Source: Sva-07 sp963715285 | GTDB lineage: Bacteria > Actinomycetota > Acidimicrobiia > Acidimicrobiales > Ilumatobacteraceae | NCBI GenBank assembly: GCA_963715285.1 | Contig: CAVQRU010000035.1 | Span: forward strand, 19,628 to 83,627 | Reading direction: 5' to 3' | Length of the DNA: 64,000 bases | Shown here: positions 8,880 to 18,289 of the stretch, one piece after another | Position numbering within the stretch: position 1 is the stretch's first letter | Layout of the letters: every line of letters begins with the position of its first letter | Notes under the pieces: generated by a model | Told to the model about the DNA's origin: nothing | Databases searched by the model: none | Seen by the model: only the letters and a program-made list of their open reading frames with translations | Program-made: the position numbers and the translations under genes

Positions 8880-10694
8880 ATGGAACCCGTCGATCCGCGT
8901 CCGCTGGGCGAGGCGTTGCCGCCACCGCACGCTCACGCCGCCGGGACCGTCTCACCGTCGGTCGAGACGACGGTCGAGTCGAAAGCCGAATCGAAGGCGC
9001 AGTCGAAGGTCGAGACGAAGGACGTCGGACGCCCGCGCGCCGACGCGGTGGCGATCCCGTCGATGGTGCCGATGCTGCCCTGGCGAGTCGCCGGCGCCGT
9101 CGCGCTGTCGATCGCGTTCGGGTTGATCGGGTGGGAGATCCAACGCGTCGTCGACGATCAACCGTGGTCGGATACCGTCATGTTCTGGTCGATCGTCGCC
9201 GGCCTGGTCGCCGGCGCCTGCGTGCTCGGCTGGACCTGGTCGTCGGTGGAGAACGCCCGTCGCCTCGTCGGACCGGCCTCCGGCCGTGAACTGCCTGATC
9301 CCCGCCACGCCCTGGCGACATGGATCGTGCCGTTCGCCTTCGTCGGCCTGGCGATCGCGATCGTCGCGTACCTCGGCGACCGGGTGAGCCGGAGCGCCGA
9401 TGACACCGTGTCGTCGGCTCCGCTCGCCGTGGCGGTGGTTGCGCTGCTGCTGGCGATCCCGATGACGTACCGGCCGCTCCACTACCTGTCCGGCGTGGTC
9501 CGTCAGGTGGGTGGGCACTCGGCCAAGCTCGCGCAGTGGATGTGGGTGCCGGTCGGGCTCGCCCTGGTCGGTGTCGTATCGATCGTCGCGTTGCGGGTCG
9601 GTGGTGTGGTATCCGATCCCGGCGGCTCCGGCCCGATCGACACCGCCGCAGAGTGGGCGCCGTTGTGGGTGATCGGTGTCGTCGCGATCGCGCCCTGTGT
9701 GATCGTGATCCTGCTCGCTTGGCGGGCTGCGTCGTCGGTCGAGGAGGCGGTCGTCCTCGCGGCCGACCGTCGTCGCCGCTCGCCGCTCGCGGTGGCTGCG
9801 GGTGCGCCCGCGCCGACATCCCGTTCAGCATCGTCGAGCCGCAGCGAGGGATCGCGTGCACCCCGTCCCTCGAAGGAGGCCACCAGAGGTCCGGTGCGGC
9901 TGATCCCCGGCGACGACCTCCTCCGGCTCGGGATCGTCACCCTGCTCGCCGGGCTCTCCCTGCTGACGATCGTCGGCGCCGTGGTGATGTTCATGTTCTG
10001 GCGTGAGGCCAGTGACGGCCTGCTGCTGCCATCGCAACGCGAGCGTGCCTGGGACTCGTTCAGCACGTTGCACGCCGGTGCACGGTTCGTCGGGTTCTCG
10101 TTGATTGCGCTCGTGACGATCTGGACGTTCGTGGCGGTCGCCAACGTCCGCTTGGCGTCGGGTCGACGCCGCAATCCGTTCATCGCTGCGTTCGCCTGGC
10201 CGATCGCAGCGGTGGGCTTCTGGATGCTCGCCGACCGTGTGGTCGCGGATCGGGGTGCCGGTGCCGCCATCGTGGGCTTCGCAGCCCAGGCCGCCTTGCT
10301 GTACCTGCCGTTCCTGCTGTTGGAGCGCGCCGCCGATGCCGTCGAGGCGCGGCGCACGCCGTTGCGGGTCACCTACGTCTTCGGCGTGGTGCTGCTCGTC
10401 TACGTGCAGGCACTCGGGGGGTTGTCGACCATCGAGGAGACCATCGACTCGACCGAGCTCGGTCGTCTCGCCGGGTTCCTCGCGCTGGGCGCAATGATCC
10501 AGCTGTTGTCGACGTTGGCGGTCACCGACGCGTGCCGGGTGATCGAAACCGCCACCGACCGCGAGGCGGCGAGCCACAACGCGCTCGTCGAACAGCGTGA
10601 GGCGATCGCCCAGCGGGCCGGGACGCACCCATCCCATCGCGTCACATCATCATCCGCCCCGTCGCCGGCCCCCGTGCCAACCGGGTCGTCATGA
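8880..10694 (+). CDS. large polytopic membrane protein, unknown function
   Basis: 604 residues. The N-terminus (to about 55) is charged with repeated ESKAxSK units, followed by about five membrane helices (60-270). A cytosolic Ser/Arg/Pro-rich linker (about 300-340) leads to a second membrane half with about seven helices (345-560) and an acidic, Ala-rich tail. The first half is similar to the next gene product: both have an ARLV element, a DR...DD stretch and a YRPLHYL/FRYHTQQ motif before a W-rich helix. The second half vaguely recalls DUF4328 proteins. The ATG is 7 nt after a sigma-28-like promoter. It overlaps the next gene by 4 nt. Confidence 0.7.
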   Translation: MEPVDPRPLGEALPPPHAHAAGTVSPSVETTVESKAESKAQSKVETKDVGRPRADAVAIPSMVPMLPWRVAGAVALSIAFGLIGWEIQRVVDDQPWSDTVMFWSIVAGLVAGACVLGWTWSSVENARRLVGPASGRELPDPRHALATWIVPFAFVGLAIAIVAYLGDRVSRSADDTVSSAPLAVAVVALLLAIPMTYRPLHYLSGVVRQVGGHSAKLAQWMWVPVGLALVGVVSIVALRVGGVVSDPGGSGPIDTAAEWAPLWVIGVVAIAPCVIVILLAWRAASSVEEAVVLAADRRRRSPLAVAAGAPAPTSRSASSSRSEGSRAPRPSKEATRGPVRLIPGDDLLRLGIVTLLAGLSLLTIVGAVVMFMFWREASDGLLLPSQRERAWDSFSTLHAGARFVGFSLIALVTIWTFVAVANVRLASGRRRNPFIAAFAWPIAAVGFWMLADRVVADRGAGAAIVGFAAQAALLYLPFLLLERAADAVEARRTPLRVTYVFGVVLLVYVQALGGLSTIEETIDSTELGRLAGFLALGAMIQLLSTLAVTDACRVIETATDREAASHNALVEQREAIAQRAGTHPSHRVTSSSAPSPAPVPTGSS

Positions 10695-11701
10695 CCACGT
10701 CGCCCGGCCCCCTCGACGATCGCACCTCGTCGTCCGCTGAGGCCCAGGCGCCCTTCACGTCCGCTCCGCTGCCGCCCCCACCCCCGGTACCGGCACCCTC
10801 GGCCACGCCGTCGCAGGCGGCCACGCCGTCGCCGGCACCGTCGATGGAGCCGGCGCTCGGCGCATCGACGGTGCCCCCGGCGAAGTTCGACGTCACCGAG
10901 CCGACCTCGCCCTTCGCTCCGCTTCGAACCGCTCCACCGCCGCAGATCTTCGCCACCTGGTGGCTGAGGTACCTGTTGTTCCTCGCCCAGCTCGTCGGGA
11001 TCGCCGTGGTGTTGCTGGCCGAGTACGCGGGCGACTTCGGCGAACTCGGCCGGTCCTCGACCATCGTGATGCCGTACCTGCTCTGCGCGGTGTTGCTCGT
11101 GTCGTGGAGCGCACTGGCGATGACCGACGCGGCCCGCCTCGTGCCGGCCACCGCGTACCGTCGGCGCTCCAGTGCAGCGCTGGTCGTCGTGCTGTGGCTG
11201 TTGGCCTTCGCGGCACCGGTCGCGGCGGCGAGGGTCGTCGGCTGGGCTCGAGATCGTTTCGCCGTCGATCCGGACGACCTCGCAGTCGTCGCAGTCACGG
11301 TTGCGGCCGTCTTCGTCTGCTTCCTCGTGGTCTGGATGCCGTTCCGCTATCACACGCAGCAGGCCCATCGCATCGGTGCTCCCGGCAGGGTGGTCGCCGC
11401 ATGGTTCTGGCTGCCGCTCCTCACCGTGGTGGGCGCACTGCTGATCAACGCGCTCGGCATGCGCGACACGCTCGCCGAGAACGGCATGACCGATGTCGAG
11501 CGAACCGTCCAGGTCGGTGTGCTGTTCGGCCTCCCAGCGCTCGTGTTCGCGCTCGCCACCTGGCGCGCCACCACGGTGTTCGACGAGGTGATCGACCTGC
11601 GGTGGCGGCGCTGGCGAAGCGAGTGGGAACAGACCCTGCTCGCGATGACGATGCAACCGCCGCCGGGCCCCGAAGCCCCGACAGCACCCCCGCGTTCCTG
11701 A
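10691..11701 (+). CDS. membrane protein paralogous to the upstream gene's N-terminal half
   Basis: 336 residues. A Pro/Ala/Ser-rich cytosolic stretch (to about 75) precedes six probable membrane helices, with a short Trp/Arg-rich segment (RWRRWRSEW) near the end and a proline tail. Its helices align with the first half of the preceding protein, pointing to tandem duplication. The ATGA overlap (10691-10694) implies translational coupling, so the two products may act together. No function recognised. Confidence 0.7.
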   Translation: MTTSPGPLDDRTSSSAEAQAPFTSAPLPPPPPVPAPSATPSQAATPSPAPSMEPALGASTVPPAKFDVTEPTSPFAPLRTAPPPQIFATWWLRYLLFLAQLVGIAVVLLAEYAGDFGELGRSSTIVMPYLLCAVLLVSWSALAMTDAARLVPATAYRRRSSAALVVVLWLLAFAAPVAAARVVGWARDRFAVDPDDLAVVAVTVAAVFVCFLVVWMPFRYHTQQAHRIGAPGRVVAAWFWLPLLTVVGALLINALGMRDTLAENGMTDVERTVQVGVLFGLPALVFALATWRATTVFDEVIDLRWRRWRSEWEQTLLAMTMQPPPGPEAPTAPPRS

Positions 11702-11719
11702 CGTCGATCGGCTGCCGGC

Positions 11720-13216
11720 TCAGTTCGGTTCGGTGGACTTCACGTCGTCCCACAGCGTGTCGAGCGTGGCCAGATCGGCCTCGCGGAGATCGATCGAACG
11801 CTGCACGGCCAACTGCTCGACCCCTTCGAAGCGGGCCCGGAACTTGTCGGTCGCGGCTCGGAGCGCGAGTTCGGGGTCGATGTCGAGATGCCGCGCCACG
11901 TTGACGATCGCGAACAGCAGGTCGCCGAGTTCTTCCGCCGAGCGTGTCGAACGTCCGGGGTCGGCCGGGCCGGCCGGGCCGTCGTCGATGTCGGCCCGGC
12001 TGGAGAGGGTGCCGGCGAGCTCGGCGGTCTCCTCGGCGATCTTCGGGAACGCACCGGTCACATCGGGCCAGTCGAAGCCGACCTTCGACGCCTTCCTGCC
12101 GACCTTGGCGGCGTACGCGAGTGCGGGCATCGACCGCGGGATCCCGTCGAACACCGACGTGCGCGACTTCTCGGCGCGTTTGATGTCGTCCCAGTTGCTG
12201 AGGACCTCGTCGGTGTCGAGGACCTGATCGGCGAGGTGCCCGAACACGTGCGGATGACGGCGCACGAGCTTGTCGTGGATGCCGGTCGCGACGTCGGCGA
12301 TCGTGAAGCGACCCTCCTGCTCGGCGATCGTGGCGTGGAACTCGATCTGGTAGAGCAGGTCGCCGAGCTCCTCGATCAGGTCGTCGTCGGTGGTCGCGTC
12401 GGCGGGATCGAGGCCGTGGACCGCATCGACGACCTCGTAGGTCTCCTCGAGCAGGTGCGGGACCAACGACGCGTGGGTCTGCTCGATGTCCCACGGGCAC
12501 TGCTCGCGCAAGAGCCGGGTGAGTTGGTGGAACCGGACGTACTCCGCCCCGACCGGTACGGCCAGGTGCGGAATCCACAACGACGTGAGATGATCGGCGG
12601 TGACCGTGCGGTCGAGTTCGGCCCAGGTGGTCTCCACGATGCGCTCGTCGGCGGTGCCGAGCGCTTGCAGGATCGTGACCCGTTCGTCGCCGGTCGCTCC
12701 ATCGACGGCGAGCTTGATCTCCGACAGCACCCAGTCGGCATGGGCATGGGCAACCAGGAGCGGCCCGCGCTCACCGGCAGCGGCGACGGCGAACTCGTGA
12801 CCGTCGACGAGGCGGACACCGGCCTCCACGGGATCGATGCCGAGGCGGGCCCAGGCCACGTCGAGGAACGACATCGCCGGCAGGAGCACGACCTCCACGT
12901 CGTTGCGGTCACGCAGGTACCGCACAGTGCGTTCGAGCACGAGCGGTGAACCGGGTACGGCGTAGAGGATCTCGCCGTGTTCGATTGCGGCCGAGACCAG
13001 CGCGGCGGTGATCTCGACGTAGACGTCGTCGAAGGTGTCGGCAGCGTCGTACAGGTGGTCGAAGGCGATGGCGTCGGGCACCAGATCGGCCGACGGGTGC
13101 ACCGCCGTGCGCAGGTAACGGTGCCCGATCCGCTCGACCGTCCGGAGCGTCTCCTCGGTGACGTGGTCGTGACCGCCGGGACCCAGCCCGACGACGACGA
13201 TGCGGGGTGTCACCAC
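11720..13216 (-). CDS. mazG: MazG nucleotide pyrophosphohydrolase with tetrapyrrole-methylase domain (YabN-like)
   Basis: 498 residues. The N-terminal ~210 residues are a tetrapyrrole methylase-type fold (VVVGLGPGGHDHVTEETL, PGSPLVLERTV). Two MazG units follow, the first with LEETYEVVDAV and EELGDLLYQIEFHA, the second with EETAEL and EELGDLLFAIVNVAR. MazG hydrolyses (d)NTPs to monophosphates and so cleans the nucleotide pool. The fusion is the YabN architecture known in Gram-positives. The gene follows the SurA-like lipoprotein gene at 7 nt spacing and is probably in its operon. Confidence 0.92.
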   Translation of the reverse strand: MVTPRIVVVGLGPGGHDHVTEETLRTVERIGHRYLRTAVHPSADLVPDAIAFDHLYDAADTFDDVYVEITAALVSAAIEHGEILYAVPGSPLVLERTVRYLRDRNDVEVVLLPAMSFLDVAWARLGIDPVEAGVRLVDGHEFAVAAAGERGPLLVAHAHADWVLSEIKLAVDGATGDERVTILQALGTADERIVETTWAELDRTVTADHLTSLWIPHLAVPVGAEYVRFHQLTRLLREQCPWDIEQTHASLVPHLLEETYEVVDAVHGLDPADATTDDDLIEELGDLLYQIEFHATIAEQEGRFTIADVATGIHDKLVRRHPHVFGHLADQVLDTDEVLSNWDDIKRAEKSRTSVFDGIPRSMPALAYAAKVGRKASKVGFDWPDVTGAFPKIAEETAELAGTLSSRADIDDGPAGPADPGRSTRSAEELGDLLFAIVNVARHLDIDPELALRAATDKFRARFEGVEQLAVQRSIDLREADLATLDTLWDDVKSTEPN

Positions 13217-13223
13217 GGCAGGC

Positions 13224-13985
13224 TCAGCCGAGCCCGACGACGGTTCCGGTGTCGGGGTCGAACGTGCCGTAGCGGGCGTCGACGTGGATGTCGGTGTCGG
13301 CAGCAGCGGCGGACACGTCGATCACGGCGGTGAGCTGTTCGATCTCGGCGTCGGCGAGATCGCCGAACGAACGGAACGAGATCACCACCCAGGCGAACTC
13401 GGCGCCCGTGGTGTCGAGCAGTGGCGCCGCTGCGAAGGGCTCGTCGGGCGACATGGTGGCGGCGACGGCGACGAACGGGGTGCTGGCCGCGTTGTTGGCG
13501 ATGTCGTCGGGGCTCAGGCAGGGGATGTCGCCGTTGGTGGCGACGAGGCTCTGGTCGACGTTGTTGACGGTGAACACGTCGACGAAATCGGCTCCACCCT
13601 CGAGCTCGGCGAGCGCGGCGACGGCTGTCGCCTCTTCTTCGACCACGATCGCACTGATGCACGCGACGCCCGACGACGTGGCCCCTGCGTCGTACAGCGC
13701 GGCGACGTCGATGTCGGCCACGAGCTGCTCGTTGATCCACCGGGTGATCTCGGCGCGCACCGGGTCGAGCGGGACGACGTCGTCGCCCGTGACACCGAGT
13801 TCGGTGAGCGTGGCGTCGAACTCGTCGCGGGTCAGTTCGACGTCGCCGACACGGGCGACCGCGTCGCTGTCGGAGAACGTCGTGCAACCGGTCGCCACCA
13901 GGGCGATCGAGAGCGGGAGGAGGATCGTCAGCGAACGTCGCAGCACCCGCCGCACGCTACCAACCGTCACCCGGTGCCGGGCCAA
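13224..13985 (-). CDS. SurA N-terminal-like lipoprotein
   Basis: 253 residues. A basic N-terminus, a hydrophobic segment and a lipobox ending in LVATGC (Cys34) mark a lipoprotein signal. The next part, ARVGDVELTRDEFDATL, matches SurA/PrsA-type chaperone N-domains. No clear parvulin PPIase active site was seen in the rest, so it is a chaperone-like lipoprotein and not a proven isomerase. It lies between mfd and mazG on the same strand, a common actinobacterial arrangement. Confidence 0.75.
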   Translation of the reverse strand: MARHRVTVGSVRRVLRRSLTILLPLSIALVATGCTTFSDSDAVARVGDVELTRDEFDATLTELGVTGDDVVPLDPVRAEITRWINEQLVADIDVAALYDAGATSSGVACISAIVVEEEATAVAALAELEGGADFVDVFTVNNVDQSLVATNGDIPCLSPDDIANNAASTPFVAVAATMSPDEPFAAAPLLDTTGAEFAWVVISFRSFGDLADAEIEQLTAVIDVSAAAADTDIHVDARYGTFDPDTGTVVGLG

Positions 13986-13987
13986 CG

Positions 13988-14020
13988 AATGAGACGTGGG
14001 GTCAGACCCCGCGTCTCATT
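13988..14020. repeat. GGGGTCAGACCCC-core palindrome, copy 3
   Basis: The arms AATGAGACG/CGTCTCATT plus one T-G wobble enclose the core, giving a 16-bp stem. The mfd stop codon (14016-14018) lies inside its right arm. It sits between mfd and the SurA-like gene, both on the minus strand. Confidence 0.8.
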
Positions 14021-17000
14021 CGGCGGGGACCAGGTCGCGGAGGAAGCGGGCGAGGAACGTGCTCGCGTCGGCGCCGCGGGGGAGCGGGACCACGAGCTGG
14101 CCGAGGTCCTCCTTGTACTTCGCGCCCTTCGAGATGCGGCGCAGTCGCATGGTCTCGGACAGCTTCAGCTCGAGTGGCCCCAGCTTGGCGGTGCCGCCGG
14201 TGGAGGCCGACCCCGAGATCTGGATGTCGTTGACTCCGAGGCGGTGGCACTCGGCGCGCAGATAGCCGACCTGCAGCAGCGACTCGGCGGGTGCCGGGAG
14301 CGGGCCGTAGCGGTCCTCCCACTCGGTGCGGATGTCGTCGACCTCGGCCTGCGTGGTGACCCCTGCGAGTCGACGATACGCCTCCAGGCGCAGCTCCTCC
14401 TTGGCGACGTAGTCGGTGGGCAGGAAGGCGTCGGTGGGCACGTCGAGCTTGATCTCGGCGGGCGCGTCGGGTTGTGGTTCGCCCTTCATCTCGCTGACCG
14501 CCTCGGTCACCATCTGGCAGTAGAGGTCGTAGCCGACGGCCGCGATGTGGCCCGACTGCGACTCACCGAGCAGGTTGCCGGCACCGCGGATCTCGAGGTC
14601 GCGCATCGCGATCTTGAAGCCCGAGCCGAGCTCGGTCGACTCGCCGATCGTGCGCAGCCGCTCGTAGGCCTCCTCGCTCAGCACCTTGTCGCGCGGGTGG
14701 AACAGGTAGGCGTACGCCCTCGACCCCGACCGGCCGACGCGGCCGCGCAGCTGGTGCATCTGGCCGAGGCCGAGCAGGTCGGACCGCTCGACCACCAGCG
14801 TGTTGACCGTCGGCATGTCGATGCCGGACTCGATGATCGTCGTACACACCAGCACGTCGTACTGGCCGTCCCAGAAGTCCTGCACGACGGTTTCGAGACG
14901 GGCCTCGTCCATCTGGCCGTGAGCGGTCGCGATGCGCGCCTCCGGCACCAGCTGGCGCAGCCGGGCGGCGGCCGTCTCGATCGACTGCACCCGGTTGTGC
15001 ACCCAGAACACCTGGCCTTCACGCAGCAGCTCGCGGCGGATCGACTCGACGGCGACGCGCTCGTCGTACTCGCCGACGTAGGTGAGGATCGGTTGGCGGT
15101 CGGCCGGCGGGGTCTGCAGCAGCGAGAGGTCGCGTATGCCGACGAGCGACATCTCGAGTGTGCGCGGGATCGGTGTGGCGGAGAGGGTGAGGACGTCGAC
15201 GTTCGTCTTCATCTTCTTCATCGTCTCCTTGTGCTGCACGCCGAAGCGCTGCTCCTCGTCGACGATCAGCAGGCCGAGATCCTTGAACTTGACGTCGTTC
15301 GCGAGCAGGCGGTGGGTGCCGATGACGCAGTCGACCTCACCGCTCTTGACGCCCTCGATCACCTTCTTGGCCTGGCCGGCGGTGAGGAACCGCGACAGCG
15401 TCTCGACGCGGATGGGGAAGCCCGCGAAACGGTCGGCGAACGTGTTGCCGTGCTGGGTGGCGAGGAGGGTCGTCGGCGCGAGCACGGCGACCTGTTTGCC
15501 GTCCTGGATCGCCTTGAACGCGGCGCGGATGGCGACCTCGGTCTTGCCGAACCCGACGTCGCCGCACAGCAGGCGGTCCATCGGGTGGGGGAGTTCCATG
15601 TCGCGCTTGATGTCGTCGATCGCGGTGCGCTGGTCGGGGGTCTCGACGTACGGGAACGCCTCCTCCATCTCGGCCTGCCACGGCGTGTCCTGGGTGAACG
15701 AGTGGCCCTCGGCGTTGACCCGCTTCTGGTAGAGCACGACGAGTTCCTGGGCGATCTCGCGGACCGCGGAACGCACTCTGCTCTTGGTCTTCGCGAAGTC
15801 GGATCCGCCGAGGCGGTGCAGCTTCGGCGCCTCGCCGCCGACGTACTGGCGCAACGTGTCGATCTGGTCGGACGGTACGTACAGCTTGTCGCCACCCTTG
15901 TAGGAGATCAGCAGGTAGTCGCGTTCGACACCGCCGATCGCCCGCTTGACCATGCCCTCGTACTGGCCGACGCCGTGCTGGTGGTGCACGACGTAGTTGC
16001 CGGCCTTGAGGTCCTCGAACGTCGACGCCGATTCCCGCTTCTGCTTGCGGATGGTGCGGTGAGCACGGCGGCGGCCCGTGAGGTCGCTCTCGGCGACGAT
16101 CGCCACCTTGGCATTCGGGAGGGTGCAGCCACGGTGGAGTGGCGCGACCGTGACGCTGCCACCGGTCTTCAACGGGCTCCCGGGTGCGATCACCGGGAAG
16201 TCGAGGCCGTTGTCGAGCAGGAGGTCGTGCAGGCGTTGTGCCGATCCGGTGCCGTCGGCAGCGACGACCACCCGGTAGCCCTTGCCGATCAGCTCGACGA
16301 GTCGGTCGGTGAGGCCGGAGCCGTCGCCGGCGACCGGCCCCCACCCGGATGCCTCGACGAGCGGCGTGTCGGGCGACTCCGGTGTCGAGTCGATCGTCCA
16401 GAACGATCCGGCGGCGTCGAGCAGCGTGTCCGGGTCGGCGTGGAGGCGGGGGAATGCCTTGTCGGGATCTCGTGCCCAGGTGGACGCGAGCGTGCGCGCG
16501 AGGTCGTCCTCCTCGGCGATCAGGTCGAGCGCTCGGTCGCGCATCCGGCGCGGTTCGACCAGCAGTACCTTCGCCGACTCGGGCAGGACGTCGGTGAGGA
16601 GGCGGTCGTCGTCGACGAGCCACGGCAGCCAGCTCTCCATGCCGTCGAAGTGCACGCCCTCGGCGAGACGCTCCCATTGCTCCCGACCCCACGGCTCGGA
16701 TGCGACGAGACGGTCGGCTCGCTCGCGGACGTCCTCGGTCGGCATCAGCTCGCGGGCCGGGAAGATGATGACCTCGTCGAGATCGTCGGTGGATCGCTGG
16801 TCGTTGACGCCGAAGCGGGTCAGGCGGTCGACCTCGTCGCCCCACAGGTCGATGCGGATGGGGGCATCGGCGGTCGACGGGAACACGTCGACGATCGCGC
16901 CCCGCCGGGCGAACTCGCCGCGGTGTTCGACCAGCTCCTCGCGGCGGTAGCCGAACTCGACGAGCTGGCGCCCGAGGGCATCGGGATCGATCGCCGCCCC

Positions 17001-17459
17001 GCCAAGCGCGGCCGGACGGACCACGATCGGCTCGGTGGTGGTGGCGCCGGGCCCGAGTTTCTGGAGGAGCGCCCGCACGCCGGCGACGATCACCATCGGG
17101 CAACGGTCGGGATCGCGCAGGCGCCAGAGGATGTCGAGGCGCTGACCCATCGTCTCGACGCTCGGGCTGACCCGCTCGAACGGCAGCGTCTCCCAGCCGG
17201 GAAAGTGGACGACCTCGCCGGCCGGCAGGAACTGCGCGAGGTCGTCGGCGAGCTGTCCGGCCATCGTGCCCGTCGGGCAGCTGACCACGAGTGGCCGCCG
17301 CGACGACAGCGTGGCGAGCGCCGCGATCGAGATCGGCCGCGCCACTTCCACCACGGCGAGTCGCGCGCCCGGATCGCCGAGCGCTCTCGTCAGCCCTGGC
17401 TCGTCGCGCAGCAAGGCCGGCAACTCCGTGAGCGCGGCGCCGGCGAGCTCCTCCGTCAT
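14016..17459 (-). CDS. mfd: transcription-repair coupling factor Mfd
   Basis: ATP-dependent translocase that removes stalled RNA polymerase and recruits UvrA. 1147 residues, the usual length. It has the UvrB-like N-terminal part, an RNA polymerase-interacting region (AGNYVVHHQHGVGQYEGM), a helicase core with the P-loop GDVGFGKTE and DEEQRFG box, motif VI (QLRGRVGRSGSRAYAY) and a C-terminal TRCF domain. ATG at 17459 is chosen for its strong upstream GGAGGTGGAG and family length; the frame extends upstream to 17606 without homology. Confidence 0.96.
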   Translation of the reverse strand: MTEELAGAALTELPALLRDEPGLTRALGDPGARLAVVEVARPISIAALATLSSRRPLVVSCPTGTMAGQLADDLAQFLPAGEVVHFPGWETLPFERVSPSVETMGQRLDILWRLRDPDRCPMVIVAGVRALLQKLGPGATTTEPIVVRPAALGGAAIDPDALGRQLVEFGYRREELVEHRGEFARRGAIVDVFPSTADAPIRIDLWGDEVDRLTRFGVNDQRSTDDLDEVIIFPARELMPTEDVRERADRLVASEPWGREQWERLAEGVHFDGMESWLPWLVDDDRLLTDVLPESAKVLLVEPRRMRDRALDLIAEEDDLARTLASTWARDPDKAFPRLHADPDTLLDAAGSFWTIDSTPESPDTPLVEASGWGPVAGDGSGLTDRLVELIGKGYRVVVAADGTGSAQRLHDLLLDNGLDFPVIAPGSPLKTGGSVTVAPLHRGCTLPNAKVAIVAESDLTGRRRAHRTIRKQKRESASTFEDLKAGNYVVHHQHGVGQYEGMVKRAIGGVERDYLLISYKGGDKLYVPSDQIDTLRQYVGGEAPKLHRLGGSDFAKTKSRVRSAVREIAQELVVLYQKRVNAEGHSFTQDTPWQAEMEEAFPYVETPDQRTAIDDIKRDMELPHPMDRLLCGDVGFGKTEVAIRAAFKAIQDGKQVAVLAPTTLLATQHGNTFADRFAGFPIRVETLSRFLTAGQAKKVIEGVKSGEVDCVIGTHRLLANDVKFKDLGLLIVDEEQRFGVQHKETMKKMKTNVDVLTLSATPIPRTLEMSLVGIRDLSLLQTPPADRQPILTYVGEYDERVAVESIRRELLREGQVFWVHNRVQSIETAAARLRQLVPEARIATAHGQMDEARLETVVQDFWDGQYDVLVCTTIIESGIDMPTVNTLVVERSDLLGLGQMHQLRGRVGRSGSRAYAYLFHPRDKVLSEEAYERLRTIGESTELGSGFKIAMRDLEIRGAGNLLGESQSGHIAAVGYDLYCQMVTEAVSEMKGEPQPDAPAEIKLDVPTDAFLPTDYVAKEELRLEAYRRLAGVTTQAEVDDIRTEWEDRYGPLPAPAESLLQVGYLRAECHRLGVNDIQISGSASTGGTAKLGPLELKLSETMRLRRISKGAKYKEDLGQLVVPLPRGADASTFLARFLRDLVPAE

Positions 17460-17492
17460 GCTCACTCCACCTCCCCCATCCCGAATCCCCAT

Positions 17493-17545
17493 CCGAAAAA
17501 TGCCTCGATCTGCGCGTTGCACGCGACCATCCAGGCAGTTTTCGG
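17493..17545. repeat. 53-bp bipartite palindrome, copy A (mfd-pth gap)
   Basis: The outer arms CCGAAAAATGCCT/AGGCAGTTTTCGG pair over 12 of 13 positions, and an inner CGCGT/ACGCG hairpin lies between them. It fills the mfd-pth intergenic region. Same family as 18224, 19081 and 20094. Confidence 0.75.
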
Positions 17546-17565
17546 GGGTCGAGGGGTGGCGACGG

Positions 17566-18186
17566 TCATCGGGTGCCGTTGTACCGCTGCATCGCGGCAT
17601 CCACACCGCGGGCCACGATCAACTCGGCGGCATCGGCGGCATCCGCGATCCGGATGTCGAGCAGCTCACGTTCGGACTTCGGCACCTTCGACAACACGTG
17701 CCCCTTGCCGACGTCCTTGTGTTCGGGTTTGCCGACACCGATCCGGATGCGCAGGTAGTCCTGCGACTTGAGGTGCTGGGTGATCGAGCGCAGCCCGTTG
17801 TGCCCCGCGAGGCCACCGCCGGCCTTGATCTTCAGCTCGCCGGGCGGCAGGTCGAGTTCGTCCTGGATGACGATGATGCGCTCGGGCGCCTCGATTCGGT
17901 AGCGCCGCACGAGCGCGCTCACCGCCTGACCCGAGTCGTTCATGAACGTGATCGGGAAGGCGAGGACGACACGTTCGTCGCCGTCGGGCCCGGCGAGGCG
18001 CGTCTCGGCGACGAGGGCGTTGTCGCGTCCGCCCTTCAGCGTGACGCCGTTGCGCTCGGCGAGGAGCCGGACTGCTTCTTCGCCGACGTTGTGGCGCGTG
18101 CGGGCGTACTTCTCACCGGGGTTTCCCAGCCCGACGATCAACCAGTCGAACGGCTCACCCTTCCCGACGCGTCCGAACAACCCCAT
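17566..18186 (-). CDS. pth: peptidyl-tRNA hydrolase
   Basis: Cleaves the ester of peptidyl-tRNAs released prematurely from ribosomes. 206 residues. GLGNPGEKYARTRHNVG carries the catalytic His32, FMNDSG holds the conserved Met-Asn, and GGGLAGHNGLRS and the RIRIGVGKP motif are intact. It lies between mfd and rplY, an order common in bacteria where rplY precedes pth. Confidence 0.96.
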   Translation of the reverse strand: MGLFGRVGKGEPFDWLIVGLGNPGEKYARTRHNVGEEAVRLLAERNGVTLKGGRDNALVAETRLAGPDGDERVVLAFPITFMNDSGQAVSALVRRYRIEAPERIIVIQDELDLPPGELKIKAGGGLAGHNGLRSITQHLKSQDYLRIRIGVGKPEHKDVGKGHVLSKVPKSERELLDIRIADAADAAELIVARGVDAAMQRYNGTR

Positions 18187-18223
18187 CGCTCAGCTCCGCC
18201 ACCGAGACGCCCGGTCGCACCGA

Positions 18224-18277
18224 CCCGAAAATGCCGGAATCCGGACGCCGAGCGTCCGGATTCCGCGAGATTTCGGG
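18224..18277. repeat. 53-bp-family palindrome, copy B (pth-rplY gap)
   Basis: The outer arms CCCGAAA/TTTCGGG enclose an inner perfect 12-bp stem GGAATCCGGACG/CGTCCGGATTCC with a 5-nt loop. Total 54 nt. It has the same outer sequence and size as copies A, C and D but a longer inner hairpin. It could also end rplY transcription. Confidence 0.75.
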
Positions 18278-18289
18278 TGGGAGATGGGG

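Noticed and set aside
13200..17771. Very long plus-strand open frame (about 1520 codons) over the mfd region
   Set aside because: It is antisense to mfd, pth and the lipoprotein gene; its composition (Val/Asp/Arg/Gly/His-rich, no domain) is that of a reverse-strand frame in GC-rich DNA.
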